The translations under genes were made by a program, and so were the position numbers. Positions 7,207 through 16,068 of a DNA stretch of 64,000 nt are shown piece after piece; position 1 is the first letter of the stretch; each line of letters opens with the position of its first letter. The stretch is from Micromonospora costi (GTDB lineage: Bacteria; Actinomycetota; Actinomycetes; Mycobacteriales; Micromonosporaceae). The DNA lies in contig NZ_RBAN01000007.1 in the NCBI RefSeq assembly GCF_003626655.1, positions 124,001 to 188,000 on the forward strand, given 5' to 3'. The notes beneath the pieces are model-generated. The model saw nothing but the letters and a program-made list of their open reading frames with translations. It was not told where the DNA came from and did not search any database.

Positions 7207-10200
7207 TCAGAGCAGCCGGAGCTGACGGTCCCGGGGGCGGCGGGGCTCGGCCTCGCCGAAGCGCTCGAACAGGCCCGCGTCGATGGCGTCCAGGAACGGC
7301 GACGGGGTGCACTCCCGTTCCGCCCCCTGTCGCGTACGCCGGGCGGCGTGGCTCACGTAGAGCCGGTCCTGCGCCCGCGTGAGCCCCACGAAGAAGAGCC
7401 GCCGCTCCTCGGCGACCGCGTCCTCGTCCGGCGTCGAGCCGGGCCAGCGCAGCGGCAACAGCCCGTCCTCGACGCCGACCAGGAAGACGACGGGGAACTC
7501 CAGCCCCTTCGCGGCGTGCAGGGTGAGCAGGGTGACCGCCTCGGCCCGCGGGTCGAGCGCGTCCACCTCGGCGCCGGTGGCCAACTGGGACAGGAACAGC
7601 TCCAGGTCGTCGCCACAGCGGCGGGCGAGCGGGGTGAGCAGGTCCACGGCGACCCGTACGTCCTCGGGCCGCACCGCGCCGCCGCCGTCGAGCGTGGGTG
7701 TGGCGAAGCGTTCGGCCACCACCTGGCCGGCGAGCCGCACCCGCGCGGCCAGGCCACCCTCCAGCCCACCGGCGTGCCGCAGCTCCCGCGCGATGGCGGC
7801 CACCCCGGGGCGGTCCCGCAGCCGGTCGTGCGAGCGCTTCTGCACCGGGATGTTGGCCCGGGCGAGCGCGTCCACGATCGGTGCCGCCTGCGCGTCGGTG
7901 CGGTAGAGCACCGCGATGTCGCCGAACGAGAGCGCCGTCGACCGGCCGTCGATCCGGCCCGAGTCCAGCGACCGGTGGGAGAGGCCGCCGACCAGGTCGT
8001 CGATGGTGCGTACCACGAAATCGGCCTCGTCGGCGACGGACGCCGCGGGGTACCGGCCGACCAGCGGGGCCTCCGGGTCGAGCCGGGCCGGGTCGAGCCG
8101 GCGGCCGCGCACGAGCGACGACGGCGCGATCGCCTGCACGGCGGCGGCCAGGATCGGGGCCGAGGAGCGGTAGTTGCGGTTCAGCCGCACGAGCCGCGCG
8201 TCGGTGAAGTCCTGGGAGAAGCGCAGGAAGTAGCCGACGTCGGCGCCCCGGAACGAGTAGATGGCCTGATCCGGGTCACCGATCGCGCAGAGGTTGCCGT
8301 CCGGCGGGCTCAGCAGGCGCAGCAGGTCGTACTGCACGGCGTCGACGTCCTGGTACTCGTCGACGAAGATCCACCGCCAGCGGTCCCGGTAGCGCTCGAC
8401 CAGCGCCCGGTCCTCGGACAGCAGCGCCACCGGCAGGGTGAGCAGCTCGTCCAGGTCGACGAGGCCTTGCTTGCGCAGCAGTGCCGTGTAGGCGGTCGGG
8501 TCGTCGCCGGCCTCGGTGCGGGCGGCGGCACGGTCGGCGTCGTCGGCGATCCGGAACTCCTCCGGCAGCCCGGCAGCCGCCGCGTTCTCCCGGAGGATGG
8601 TCAGCCCCAGCGAGTGGAACGTGCCGACCGTGATGTCCTCGGCCACCGGGCCGAGCAGGCCGTCGAGCCGGTGCCGCAGCTCCTCGGCCGCCCGGCGCGT
8701 GAACGTGATCGCCAGACAGTGCTCCGGGAACACGTTCAGCTCGGCGCAGAGGTAAGCGATCCGGTGGGTCAGCGTCCGGGTCTTGCCGGTGCCCGGCCCC
8801 GCCACGATGAGCAGCGGGCCGCCCGGCGCGGAGGCCGCCACCCGCTGCATGGCGTCCAGCCGGTCCAGCAGCCCGGTGCCCACCTCCTCCATGCCGGCGA
8901 GCATCGGCTCGAACGGCTCGTGCGGCGAGGGCGGCGGGGCGATCGGCGGCGGAGGCGGTGGCGGAGTCCTGCGCTTCGGCTCGGCCTTGGCCGCCGCCGG
9001 GCGCCGGGTCCGTTGCTTCGGCGCGGGCTCCGCTGGCGTGCGCTGCGCCGGCACGGGTACGTCGAACAGCGTCTCCGCCTGCCCACCGGCCGACGTCCCG
9101 CGCAGCTCGGCCGGGTCGAAGAGGGTGATGACGCCGTACTCGCCGTCGTAGCCCGGCACGCGGCGCACCTCGCCCCGGCGCAAGCGGCCGATGCCCTCGG
9201 CGAGCAGGTCGCCGCCCACGCGGGTGATCTCGTCAAGTGGCGTACGGGTGAGGATCTCCAGCTCGGGGCCGAGCGCGGCGAGCAGCTCGTTGAGCTTGCC
9301 GTCGACCCGCTTGGACCGGGCGCCCACGCCGTTGATCTCGCCGAGGATCTCGGCGAGCGGTACGAGGTGGGTCACCTCCCGAGCATGGTCCGGCCGGTGC
9401 CCCACCGGCCGGTCGGCCAGCTCCTCGACCCGGCTCAGCACGCCCACGGTCAACGGCTTGCCGCACTCGGGGCAGCGCCCGCCGGCCTCGCGGGTGCGCT
9501 CCGGGGCCCAGTTGACCCCGCAGAGCCGGTGGCCGTCCGCGTGGTACTTCCCCTCCTCGGGGAAGAACTCGATGGTCCCGGCGAGCCCGTCACCCGTGCG
9601 CAGCGCGTCCCGTACCGCGAAGTAGTCGCGGGCGGTGGCGAAGACGGTGGCCTCCCGGGCCAGCGCGGGCGGGGAGTGCGCGTCCGAGTTGGACACCAGC
9701 CGGTACGCGTCCAGGCTGCCGACACGCCAGTTCATCTCCGGATCGGAGGAGAGCCCGGTCTCCACGGCGAAGATGTGCCCGGCCAGGTCGGCGTAGCAGT
9801 CGGCGATGGCGTCGAAGCCGGACTTCGAGCCGAGCGCCGAGAACCAGGGCGTCCAGATGTGCGCGGGCACCAGGTAGCCGTCCGGGCTCGCCTCGAGAGT
9901 GATCTCCAACAGGTCGCGCGAGTCCAGACCGAGGATCGGACGGCCGTCGGAGCCGAGGTTGCCGATGCGGCCGAGCGCGGCGTTGAACCGGGCCACGGCG
10001 TCCAGGTCCGGCAGGTAGACGAGGTGGTGCACCTTGCGGGTCCGGTCGTCCCGCTTGTAGATCGTGGAGATCTCCACGCTGAGCAGGAACCGGACCGGGT
10101 CGCTCTCCGCCTCGCTGGCCAGCCGGGGCGGTAGCCGCCGGGCGATGTCCCGCTCCGCCTCCGGGCTGAGCCGGTACAGGCCCGGCTCGGCCGGGTGCAG

Positions 10201-10401
10201 GGTCTCGCGCAGGTGGTCGTACCAGGCCGGGTGGGTGAAGTCGCCGGTCCCGAGCAGGCCGATGCCCTTGCGCCGGGCCCACCAGCCGAGGTTCGGCAGG
10301 GTGAGGTCGCGGCTGCAGGCGCGCGAGTACTTCGAGTGGATGTGCAGGTCCGCCACGAACGGCGGGAGGCCACCGGGGGGTGCGGCGCTGAACGGAGGCA
10401 C
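7207..10401 (-). CDS. Fusion of an endonuclease Q-like PHP domain and a UvrD/Rep-type helicase
   Basis: About 1064 residues. The N-terminal 400 match the PHP/endonuclease Q family (TIGR00375-like): DLHIHSKYS near residue 20, GTGDFTHP, SVEISTIYK, NSDAHSP, and a CPECGKPL metal-binding element. EndoQ nicks DNA 5' to deaminated bases. A proline-rich linker (about 480) leads to a superfamily 1 helicase with all motifs: AGPGTGKTRTLTHRI (about 535), VGTFHSLGL, FVDEYQDVDAVQ (about 680), GDPDQAIYSFRGA, LNRNYRSS, TLHAAKGLEFPVVF, FFVGLTRAQDRLYV. A single-chain deamination-repair machine is a fair inference. I chose the GTG at 10401 because CAGGAT lies 5 nt upstream; GTG 10416 is possible. The neighbour upstream is a separate phosphoesterase gene. 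Confidence 0.85.
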   Translation of the reverse strand: MPPFSAAPPGGLPPFVADLHIHSKYSRACSRDLTLPNLGWWARRKGIGLLGTGDFTHPAWYDHLRETLHPAEPGLYRLSPEAERDIARRLPPRLASEAESDPVRFLLSVEISTIYKRDDRTRKVHHLVYLPDLDAVARFNAALGRIGNLGSDGRPILGLDSRDLLEITLEASPDGYLVPAHIWTPWFSALGSKSGFDAIADCYADLAGHIFAVETGLSSDPEMNWRVGSLDAYRLVSNSDAHSPPALAREATVFATARDYFAVRDALRTGDGLAGTIEFFPEEGKYHADGHRLCGVNWAPERTREAGGRCPECGKPLTVGVLSRVEELADRPVGHRPDHAREVTHLVPLAEILGEINGVGARSKRVDGKLNELLAALGPELEILTRTPLDEITRVGGDLLAEGIGRLRRGEVRRVPGYDGEYGVITLFDPAELRGTSAGGQAETLFDVPVPAQRTPAEPAPKQRTRRPAAAKAEPKRRTPPPPPPPIAPPPSPHEPFEPMLAGMEEVGTGLLDRLDAMQRVAASAPGGPLLIVAGPGTGKTRTLTHRIAYLCAELNVFPEHCLAITFTRRAAEELRHRLDGLLGPVAEDITVGTFHSLGLTILRENAAAAGLPEEFRIADDADRAAARTEAGDDPTAYTALLRKQGLVDLDELLTLPVALLSEDRALVERYRDRWRWIFVDEYQDVDAVQYDLLRLLSPPDGNLCAIGDPDQAIYSFRGADVGYFLRFSQDFTDARLVRLNRNYRSSAPILAAAVQAIAPSSLVRGRRLDPARLDPEAPLVGRYPAASVADEADFVVRTIDDLVGGLSHRSLDSGRIDGRSTALSFGDIAVLYRTDAQAAPIVDALARANIPVQKRSHDRLRDRPGVAAIARELRHAGGLEGGLAARVRLAGQVVAERFATPTLDGGGAVRPEDVRVAVDLLTPLARRCGDDLELFLSQLATGAEVDALDPRAEAVTLLTLHAAKGLEFPVVFLVGVEDGLLPLRWPGSTPDEDAVAEERRLFFVGLTRAQDRLYVSHAARRTRQGAERECTPSPFLDAIDAGLFERFGEAEPRRPRDRQLRLL

Positions 10402-10489
10402 GCCGCATCCTGTCACGCGCGGCCCGGCGCCCGCCCGCCGCCACGCACACACGTGACCCGCGCAATCCGAGCGCGGCGGCCGGTGGCGG

Positions 10490-11734
10490 TCAGGCGCTGC
10501 GGAGTTCGACGAGGCTGATCTGCGGGTTCGCGCCCACCCGGACCGGTGGACCCCAGAAGCCGGCGCCGTTGGTCACGTACACCTTCGTGCCGTCCACCTC
10601 GCCCAGCCCCGCGACGATCGGCTGTTCGAGCCGGACCGCCAGGTTGAACGGCACCATCTGGCCGCCGTGGGTGTGCCCGGACAGTTGCAGGTCCACGTCG
10701 TACCTGGCCGCCTCCACGGCGGCGACCGGCTGGTGGGCGAGCAGCACCACCGGGCGGGACGGGTCCCGGTCGCCGAGCGCCGCCCGGTAGTCCGGCCCGG
10801 CGGCGATGCCGGTCCCGTTGCCCGACAGGTCGTTGACGCCGGCCAGGTCCAACACGCCGCCCCGCGCGGCGATCTCGACCCGCTGGTTCTGGAGTACGCG
10901 CAGGCCGAGGCGGTCCACCTCCTGCACCCACTCCTCCACCCCCGAGTAGTACTCGTGGTTGCCGGTGACGAAGAAGCTGCCGTGGCGGGAACGGAGGTCG
11001 CGTAGGGGTGCCGCGGCTCCCCCCAGTTCGGCGACCGTGCCGTCGACGAGGTCGCCGACCACCGCGACGAGATCGGCGTCGAGCCGGTTGATGGCGGCCA
11101 CGATCCGTTCCGTGTGCGCCCGGCCCAGCAGCGGCCCCAGGTGGATGTCGGAGGCGGTGGCGATGCGCAACCCGTCCATGCTCCGGGGCAGCCTCGCCAG
11201 CGGGATGCGTACCCGGTCCAGCTGCGGCGGGCCGAGGGCGGTGCGGACCCCGTAGCCGGTGACCCCGGCGGCGGTGAGCCCCGCGAAGATGGCGGCGCCG
11301 CGGGCGAGAAGCAGCCGGCGGGACGCGTCGTGGTCGGGACCTGCCACCGCCTCGGCGGCCGGTGGATCGGCCGGCCCGGACGCGCCGACCAGCGCCGGCT
11401 CCGGCGCGGCGGCGGTGGACTCGGCGGACACGGCCTGGCGACGCAGCGCCAGCCGGGCCGCCAGCATCGGCAGCTCCAGCACGACGAGCACCACGAGCAG
11501 GTAGAACATCAGCGCGAGCCAGAGGTAACCGGGCCAGGCGAGCCAGTGCAGCTCGGCCCGCGTACCGGCGAACGTGGCGGGTACGAGCAGCGCGAGCACG
11601 AGGGCCACCAGGCCGCCGATCCGCCGTGTGCGACCCGGTCGGGTGGTGTCGCGGACCAGCCGTTTCCACAGGTACAGGTGGACCAGGCCGATGACCAGGG
11701 CGATGGTGCCCACGAACGCCAGAGCCGACAGCAC
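10490..11734 (-). CDS. Membrane-anchored calcineurin-like metallophosphoesterase
   Basis: A 414-residue protein. The first 120 residues hold three to four membrane helices, a Pro/Ala linker follows and a further helix (RGAAIFAGLTAAGVTGYGV) precedes the catalytic domain. Metal-binding motifs are in order: DIHLG, GDLVDG, GNHEY, AHQP and GHTHGGQ. This layout is that of YkuE-type phosphoesterases, which act outside the membrane, possibly on lipids such as UDP-diacylglucosamine-like or phosphodiester substrates. Substrate unknown. Its start is 11 nt from the end of moaD, so it may be the last gene of the fructosamine kinase-moaA-moaD string, although a functional link is not obvious. Confidence 0.85.
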   Translation of the reverse strand: MLSALAFVGTIALVIGLVHLYLWKRLVRDTTRPGRTRRIGGLVALVLALLVPATFAGTRAELHWLAWPGYLWLALMFYLLVVLVVLELPMLAARLALRRQAVSAESTAAAPEPALVGASGPADPPAAEAVAGPDHDASRRLLLARGAAIFAGLTAAGVTGYGVRTALGPPQLDRVRIPLARLPRSMDGLRIATASDIHLGPLLGRAHTERIVAAINRLDADLVAVVGDLVDGTVAELGGAAAPLRDLRSRHGSFFVTGNHEYYSGVEEWVQEVDRLGLRVLQNQRVEIAARGGVLDLAGVNDLSGNGTGIAAGPDYRAALGDRDPSRPVVLLAHQPVAAVEAARYDVDLQLSGHTHGGQMVPFNLAVRLEQPIVAGLGEVDGTKVYVTNGAGFWGPPVRVGANPQISLVELRSA

Positions 11735-11745
11735 GTACGCCTCCC

Positions 11746-12021
11746 TCAGCCGCCCGCGAACGGAGGCAGGACATCGACGGTCACCCCGGCGGGCAGCGGT
11801 GCCTGACGATCATGACAGGTCACACCGTCCACGAGAAAACTCGCCACCCGCAACACGGCGGCGAGACGGTCGCCGTGCCGGCCGACCAGCTCGGTCGTGA
11901 GGTCGTCGAGCGAGCGGCCGGCGGGTAGGACCTCCTCGCTGCGGCCGGCGGCGGCCCGGGCACCCGCGAAATAGCGCACGGTGAGCGGTGCCGCGGTGGC
12001 CCGCGGCGTCGGGTCGGTCAC
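11746..12021 (-). CDS. moaD: Molybdopterin synthase sulfur carrier subunit MoaD
   Basis: A 91-residue ubiquitin-fold protein ending in the Gly-Gly tail (LPPFAGG) that becomes thiocarboxylated and donates sulfur to precursor Z in the MoaE active site. The conserved VRYFAGARAAAG segment opens the fold. Start choice: GTG at 12021 has GGAGG placed 6 nt upstream inside the end of moaA; another GTG at 12027 would overlap the moaA stop by 4 nt but the ribosome site would then abut it. It is two bases downstream of moaA and clearly co-transcribed with it. Confidence 0.9.
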   Translation of the reverse strand: MTDPTPRATAAPLTVRYFAGARAAAGRSEEVLPAGRSLDDLTTELVGRHGDRLAAVLRVASFLVDGVTCHDRQAPLPAGVTVDVLPPFAGG

Positions 12022-12023
12022 GG

Positions 12024-13037
12024 TCACCCTCCGATGGCGGACATGGGCCGGGTGGGCTGCAGGAAGGTGGGGTCGTCGATGCCGTGGCCCGCCCGCTTGC
12101 CCCACATCGCGCTGCGCCACCGCTCGGCCAGACCGTCGTCGTCCACGCCGGTGCGCAGCGCGCCGCGCAGGTCGGACTCCTCGGTGGCGAAGAGGCAGGC
12201 GCGGACCTGGCCGTCGGCGGTCAGCCGGGTGCGGTCGCAGTCGCCGCAGAACGGGCGGGTCACGCTGCCGATCACGCCGACCCGGGCCGGGCCGCCGTCG
12301 ACCAGCCAGGTCTCGGCGGGCGCCGAGCCGCGCTCGGCCGGGTCGGCACGCAGGTCGAACGCGCGGCGCAGCGACGCGAGGATCTCGTCGGCCGTGACCA
12401 TGTCGGTGCGGTTCCAGCCGTGCTGCGCGTCCAGCGGCATCTGCTCGATGAACCGCAGCTCGTAGCCGTGCGCCACGGCGAAGCGGACCAGCGCCGGGGC
12501 CTCGTCGTCGTTGATCCCGCGCATGAGGACGCTGTTCACCTTCACCGGGCTGAGGCCGGCCGCCGCGGCGCCGGCCAGGCCGGCGAGCACGGCGTCGAGC
12601 CGGGGACGGCGGGTCAGCCGGACGAAGCGGTCCGGGTCCAGCGTGTCGAGCGAGACGTTCACCCGGTCGAGGCCCGCGGCACGCAGCGCCGGCGCGAGCC
12701 GGTCGAGGCCGATGCCATTCGTGGTCAGCGAGATCGTGGGACGCGGGTCGAGCGCCGCCACGGCGGCCACGATGCCGGTCAGCCCGGGCCGGATCAGCGG
12801 CTCACCGCCGGTGAAGCGCACCTCGGTCACGCCGAGCCGCTGCACCGCGACGCGGATCAGGCGTACGACCTCGTCGTCCGTGAGCAGCTCGGGCCCGGCC
12901 AGCCAGGGCAGCCCCTCGGCCGGCATGCAGTACGTGCAGCGCAGGTTGCACTTGTCGGTCAACGACACGCGGAGGTCCCGGGCGATCCGGCCGTACCGGT
13001 CGACGAGGACGCCGTCGGTCGGGCGGGCGACGCTCAC
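12024..13037 (-). CDS. moaA: GTP 3',8-cyclase MoaA (radical SAM, molybdenum cofactor step 1)
   Basis: A 337-residue radical SAM enzyme. The SAM-cluster motif CNLRCTYC is at residues 30-37, TGGEPL near 76, and the C-terminal second cluster motif appears as FCGDCDRTRLT with a further cysteine in VRACLF. The C-terminus ends SAIGG; the GG tail is required for MoaA activity in the family. It converts GTP to 3',8-cyclo-7,8-dihydro-GTP. The GTG at 13037 overlaps the stop of the fructosamine kinase gene by four bases (GTGA), so translation is likely coupled. moaD follows at once, and moaE is 12 kb away at the window edge. Confidence 0.93.
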   Translation of the reverse strand: MSVARPTDGVLVDRYGRIARDLRVSLTDKCNLRCTYCMPAEGLPWLAGPELLTDDEVVRLIRVAVQRLGVTEVRFTGGEPLIRPGLTGIVAAVAALDPRPTISLTTNGIGLDRLAPALRAAGLDRVNVSLDTLDPDRFVRLTRRPRLDAVLAGLAGAAAAGLSPVKVNSVLMRGINDDEAPALVRFAVAHGYELRFIEQMPLDAQHGWNRTDMVTADEILASLRRAFDLRADPAERGSAPAETWLVDGGPARVGVIGSVTRPFCGDCDRTRLTADGQVRACLFATEESDLRGALRTGVDDDGLAERWRSAMWGKRAGHGIDDPTFLQPTRPMSAIGG

Positions 13038-13948
13038 CTGTCGACCGTAGCGCGACCGAGGCCCGCGAGGGCGGCTCGGGCGGCGCGGTTGACCGCATCG
13101 CGGTAGGTGGCCCCGAACAGCGCGGTGTGCACCAGCAGGAGGTGCAGCTGGTGCAGCGGCACGCGTTCCCGCCAGCCGTCGCCCAGCGGCCAGACCTCCT
13201 GATAGGCGGCGAGGATCCGGTCCAGGAACGGCGCGCCGCCGAAGAGCGCGAGCTGGGCGAGGTCGGTCTCCCGGTGCCCGCCGTGCGCGGCCGGGTCGAC
13301 CAGCCAGACCCGACCGTCGGCGCCCCACAGCACGTTGCCCGGCCACAGGTCGCCGTGCACGCGCGCCGGCGGCTCGTCCCCGCCGAACTCGCCGACGCGG
13401 TCGATGACCTTCTCGACCAGTGCCGCCTCGGCGCCGGTCAGCGCGCCGCCGTCGACGGAACGGCGGAGGTAGGGGACGAGACGTCGTTGGGCGAACCACC
13501 GCGCCCAACCGCCCCCGTCGGGCGTGTTGTCCTGCGGAAGTGCCCCGATGTAGCCGGGCCACTCCGCCCCGAAGGACGGCGCGCCGGCCCGGTGCAGGTT
13601 GGCCAGCTCCCGGCCGAAGCGCTCGGCCGCCTCGGGGCTCGGCTCACCGGGCTCAACCCAGTCGAGGGCGAGCAGGTCGGGCAGCGCCACGATCACCTCG
13701 GGTACGGGAACCGCGCCCGCCTCGCGCAGCCAGCGCAGCCCGGCGGCCTCGGCCCCGAAGAAGCCCTCGGGCACCGGGCGGCGGGCGTGTTCCGGCCAGC
13801 TCTTGGTGAAGACAGAGTGGCCGTCGTCCAGGGTGAGTCGGGAGGCGGCGCAGATGTCACCGCCGGAGACCGGGGTCTCCCGGATCCGCTGATGGGTCAG
13901 GAAGGTCGGCAGCTGCGCCGGGTGCGCCCGCAGGTACGCGAGGTCCAT
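13034..13948 (-). CDS. Fructosamine kinase family protein (FN3K-like)
   Basis: A 304-residue aminoglycoside-phosphotransferase-fold kinase. Visible motifs: SGGDICAASRL (nucleotide-binding region), FTKSW (invariant Lys), LALDWVEPG, FGRELANLHRAG, and the catalytic and metal motifs VHGDLWPGNVLW and WLVDPAAHGGHRETDLA. The HGDLWxGN and DPA..GxRExD pattern is diagnostic for fructosamine-3-kinases, which phosphorylate Amadori products on proteins or sugars so that they decompose. TACGGT 6 nt upstream of the ATG at 13948 supports leaderless transcription. Coupling to moaA is by a GTGA overlap; a shared function is not known. Confidence 0.85.
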   Translation of the reverse strand: MDLAYLRAHPAQLPTFLTHQRIRETPVSGGDICAASRLTLDDGHSVFTKSWPEHARRPVPEGFFGAEAAGLRWLREAGAVPVPEVIVALPDLLALDWVEPGEPSPEAAERFGRELANLHRAGAPSFGAEWPGYIGALPQDNTPDGGGWARWFAQRRLVPYLRRSVDGGALTGAEAALVEKVIDRVGEFGGDEPPARVHGDLWPGNVLWGADGRVWLVDPAAHGGHRETDLAQLALFGGAPFLDRILAAYQEVWPLGDGWRERVPLHQLHLLLVHTALFGATYRDAVNRAARAALAGLGRATVDR

Positions 13949-14097
13949 CAGCGCACCGTAACCCGTGGCGCCGACACCGGCCGCCGTCGGAGCGCGACAC
14001 GGTGGGGGTCGGCGGCTCCCGGTGGGCGTCGCGGTCCGGAGGCCGGCGGTGCCGTCGACCCGGTGCGAGCGCGTGACCAGGGAAACTACGCTGCGTG

Positions 14098-14127
14098 CCT
14101 GTGGACGACGAGCGTGTCGTCCACAGG
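14098..14127. promoter_or_regulatory. 12-bp perfect palindrome upstream of the DUF4192 gene
   Basis: CCTGTGGACGAC (14098-14109) and GTCGTCCACAGG (14116-14127) are exact inverted copies around GAGCGT. The site lies 39 bp before the DUF4192 start and 150 bp before the divergent kinase gene. The half-site CTGTGGAYGA recurs in a similar palindrome at 33047-33077. Each half is also one base from a GC-rich actinobacterial DnaA box. It could be an operator or an RNA hairpin in the leader. Confidence 0.5.
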
Positions 14128-14165
14128 GGCAGCCGCGCCGGGCCATCCGGTCGCACGCTGCCCGC

Positions 14166-15212
14166 ATGACCTCGACCGACCGCCCCCGGCTCGCCGTCCG
14201 CTCACCCGCCGACCTGCTCGCCGCCGTGCCGTACCTGCTCGGCTTCCACCCCGCTGACAGCGTGGTCGTGGTGGCGTTGCGCGGCCGGCGCATCGTCTTC
14301 GCCGCCCGGGCCGACCTGCCCGCCGCGCCCGACGATCCGGCCCACCCGGCCCGGCACCTCGCCGGGGTCGTCCGGCGCCAGCGCGTCGACTCCGCCACCG
14401 TGGTCGGGTACGGGCCCGCGGCAAGGGTGACGCCCACCGTGGACGCGGTCCGTGCGGCGCTCGGCGAACTCGGGCTCACGGTGCTGGACGCGCTCCGGGT
14501 CACCGACGGCCGCTGGTGGTCCTACCTGTGCGCCGAGCCGGTCTGCTGCCCGCCCGACGGCCGGCCGTACGACCCCGGCACCAGCCAGGTCACCGCGTCC
14601 GCGGTCCTCGCCGGGCAGGTCGCGCTCCCCGACCGGGCCGCCCTGGCCGCCCGGGTCGCACCGGTGGACGGGCCGGCCCGCGCGGCCATGCGGCGGGCGA
14701 CCGACGAGGCCGAGCGGCGGCTGGTGCGCCTCGTGGAGGCCGAATCCGCCGGCGATCGGCCGGGCGGGCGGTCGTTGCACGCCGCCGGGGTGGCGGCGGT
14801 GCGCGACGCGCTGCGCCGCCAGCGCCGGGGTGAGCGCCTGGGCGACGATGAGGTGGCCTGGCTGACCCTGCTCCTGACCCACCTGCCGGTGCGGGACCAC
14901 GCCTGGGAGCGCACCGACGGGCGGGACCGGGACGTCGCCCTCTGGGCCGACGTGCTGCGCCGGGCCGAGCCGGAGCTGACGGCCGCACCGGCCAGCCTGC
15001 TGGCGTTCGCCGCCTGGCGGTTGGGGGAGGGCGCGCTGGCGGCGGTCGCGCTGGAGCGGGCGCTCGCCGAGCACCCCGACTACCCGCTGGCTCTCCTCCT
15101 GGACGACCTGCTCCGCCGAGGCGTGCCACCGTCGGAGCTGGACGGCTGGCCGGCGGTCGGGCCGCCCGGCGTGGTCCGCCCCCGCCGACGGCGGCGCCGT
15201 GCGAGGGGATAG
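14166..15212 (+). CDS. DUF4192 domain-containing protein
   Basis: A 348-residue soluble protein. The N-terminus is the recognisable DUF4192 opening: a segment RSPADLLAAVPYLLGFHP then DSVVVVALRGRRIVF. The family is confined to actinobacteria, and no activity is established; a predicted alpha/beta core is followed by a helical C-terminal half with TPR-like features (LLAFAAWRLGEGALAAVALE). Its tail is strongly basic (RPRRRRRRARG). CACGCT lies 6 nt before the ATG at 14166, suggesting a leaderless promoter near the palindrome at 14098-14127. It stands alone between divergent and same-strand neighbours. Confidence 0.8.
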   Translation: MTSTDRPRLAVRSPADLLAAVPYLLGFHPADSVVVVALRGRRIVFAARADLPAAPDDPAHPARHLAGVVRRQRVDSATVVGYGPAARVTPTVDAVRAALGELGLTVLDALRVTDGRWWSYLCAEPVCCPPDGRPYDPGTSQVTASAVLAGQVALPDRAALAARVAPVDGPARAAMRRATDEAERRLVRLVEAESAGDRPGGRSLHAAGVAAVRDALRRQRRGERLGDDEVAWLTLLLTHLPVRDHAWERTDGRDRDVALWADVLRRAEPELTAAPASLLAFAAWRLGEGALAAVALERALAEHPDYPLALLLDDLLRRGVPPSELDGWPAVGPPGVVRPRRRRRRARG

Positions 15213-15326
15213 CCGACGGGTTCCGGTCCGTCGAAGGATGTAGGCGGTGTTCGTTCCCGTGGCCGACTCGCCCGGCCCGCGGCGGCGCGACGATCGGCAG
15301 GTGCTGCCTCTCCCCTCGGTGATCCG

Positions 15327-16052
15327 ATGACCGTCGGTCTCCTGCTGACGCTCGCCGGTCTGGCGCTGATCGACAGCACCAGCATCGGCACGCTCTTCAT
15401 CCCGGTCTGGCTGCTGCTGACGCCGGGCCCGATCCGCGTGGGGCGGATCCTCACCTACCTCGGCACGATCGCCGGCTTCTACCTCGGTGTCGGGCTGCTG
15501 CTCGTCTGGGGCGGCACGCGGCTGGCCGAGGCGCTGGGCGGGGCACTGGACCACCGGCCGGTGCTCTGGGCGCAGCTCGCGCTCGGAGTGGGCCTCTTCG
15601 TGCTCAGCTTCCGCTACGACGGCAAGCGGCAGCGCCGTTCCGGTGGGGTGCTGCGCTGGCGGGATCGGGCCACCTCCGGTGACGCCTCGGCCCGCTGGCT
15701 GGTCGGGCTGGCGTTGCTCGCCGCGCTGGCCGAGGTGGCGACCATGCTGCCGTACCTCGGCGCGGTGACCCTGGTGTCGACGGCCGATCTCAGCGGCCCG
15801 GCCGTGGTGGCCGTTCTGGCCGGCTACTGCGTGGTCATGGTGGTGCCGGCGCTGCTGCTACTGGGCGCCAGGCTGGCCTTTCCCGCGCCCATCGAGCGGC
15901 TGCTCGGGCGGCTCAACAGGTGGATCACGCAGAAGGCGGGCGGAGCGCTGGGCTGGGTCCTCGGGATCGCCGGCTTCCTGATCGCCCGCGACGCCGCCTA
16001 CCGCCTCGGCCTGCTGGGCGGCGCCGTCGAGATCGACCTGTTCAACTGGTGA
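15327..16052 (+). CDS. GAP/Sap family membrane protein (peptidoglycolipid-addressing-like)
   Basis: A 241-residue membrane protein with six hydrophobic segments. The opening LTLAGLALIDSTSIGTLFIP and the later VATMLPYLGAV and GYCVVMVVPALLLL match the GAP/Sap family (PF11139), named for mycobacterial proteins needed to place glycopeptidolipid or sulfolipid at the cell surface. Related proteins occur in actinomycetes without those lipids, so the cargo here is unknown. The fold is distantly like LysE/DsbD-type transporters. The 114-bp gap upstream contains no clear ribosome site, so the start is the best-fitting ATG rather than certain. Confidence 0.75.
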   Translation: MTVGLLLTLAGLALIDSTSIGTLFIPVWLLLTPGPIRVGRILTYLGTIAGFYLGVGLLLVWGGTRLAEALGGALDHRPVLWAQLALGVGLFVLSFRYDGKRQRRSGGVLRWRDRATSGDASARWLVGLALLAALAEVATMLPYLGAVTLVSTADLSGPAVVAVLAGYCVVMVVPALLLLGARLAFPAPIERLLGRLNRWITQKAGGALGWVLGIAGFLIARDAAYRLGLLGGAVEIDLFNW

Positions 16053-16068
16053 CGGCCGGCCCGCCGGG

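Noticed and set aside
7348-10134. A plus-strand open frame of about 930 codons
   Set aside because: Antisense to the EndoQ-UvrD gene, which has complete helicase motifs; no ribosome site or family similarity.
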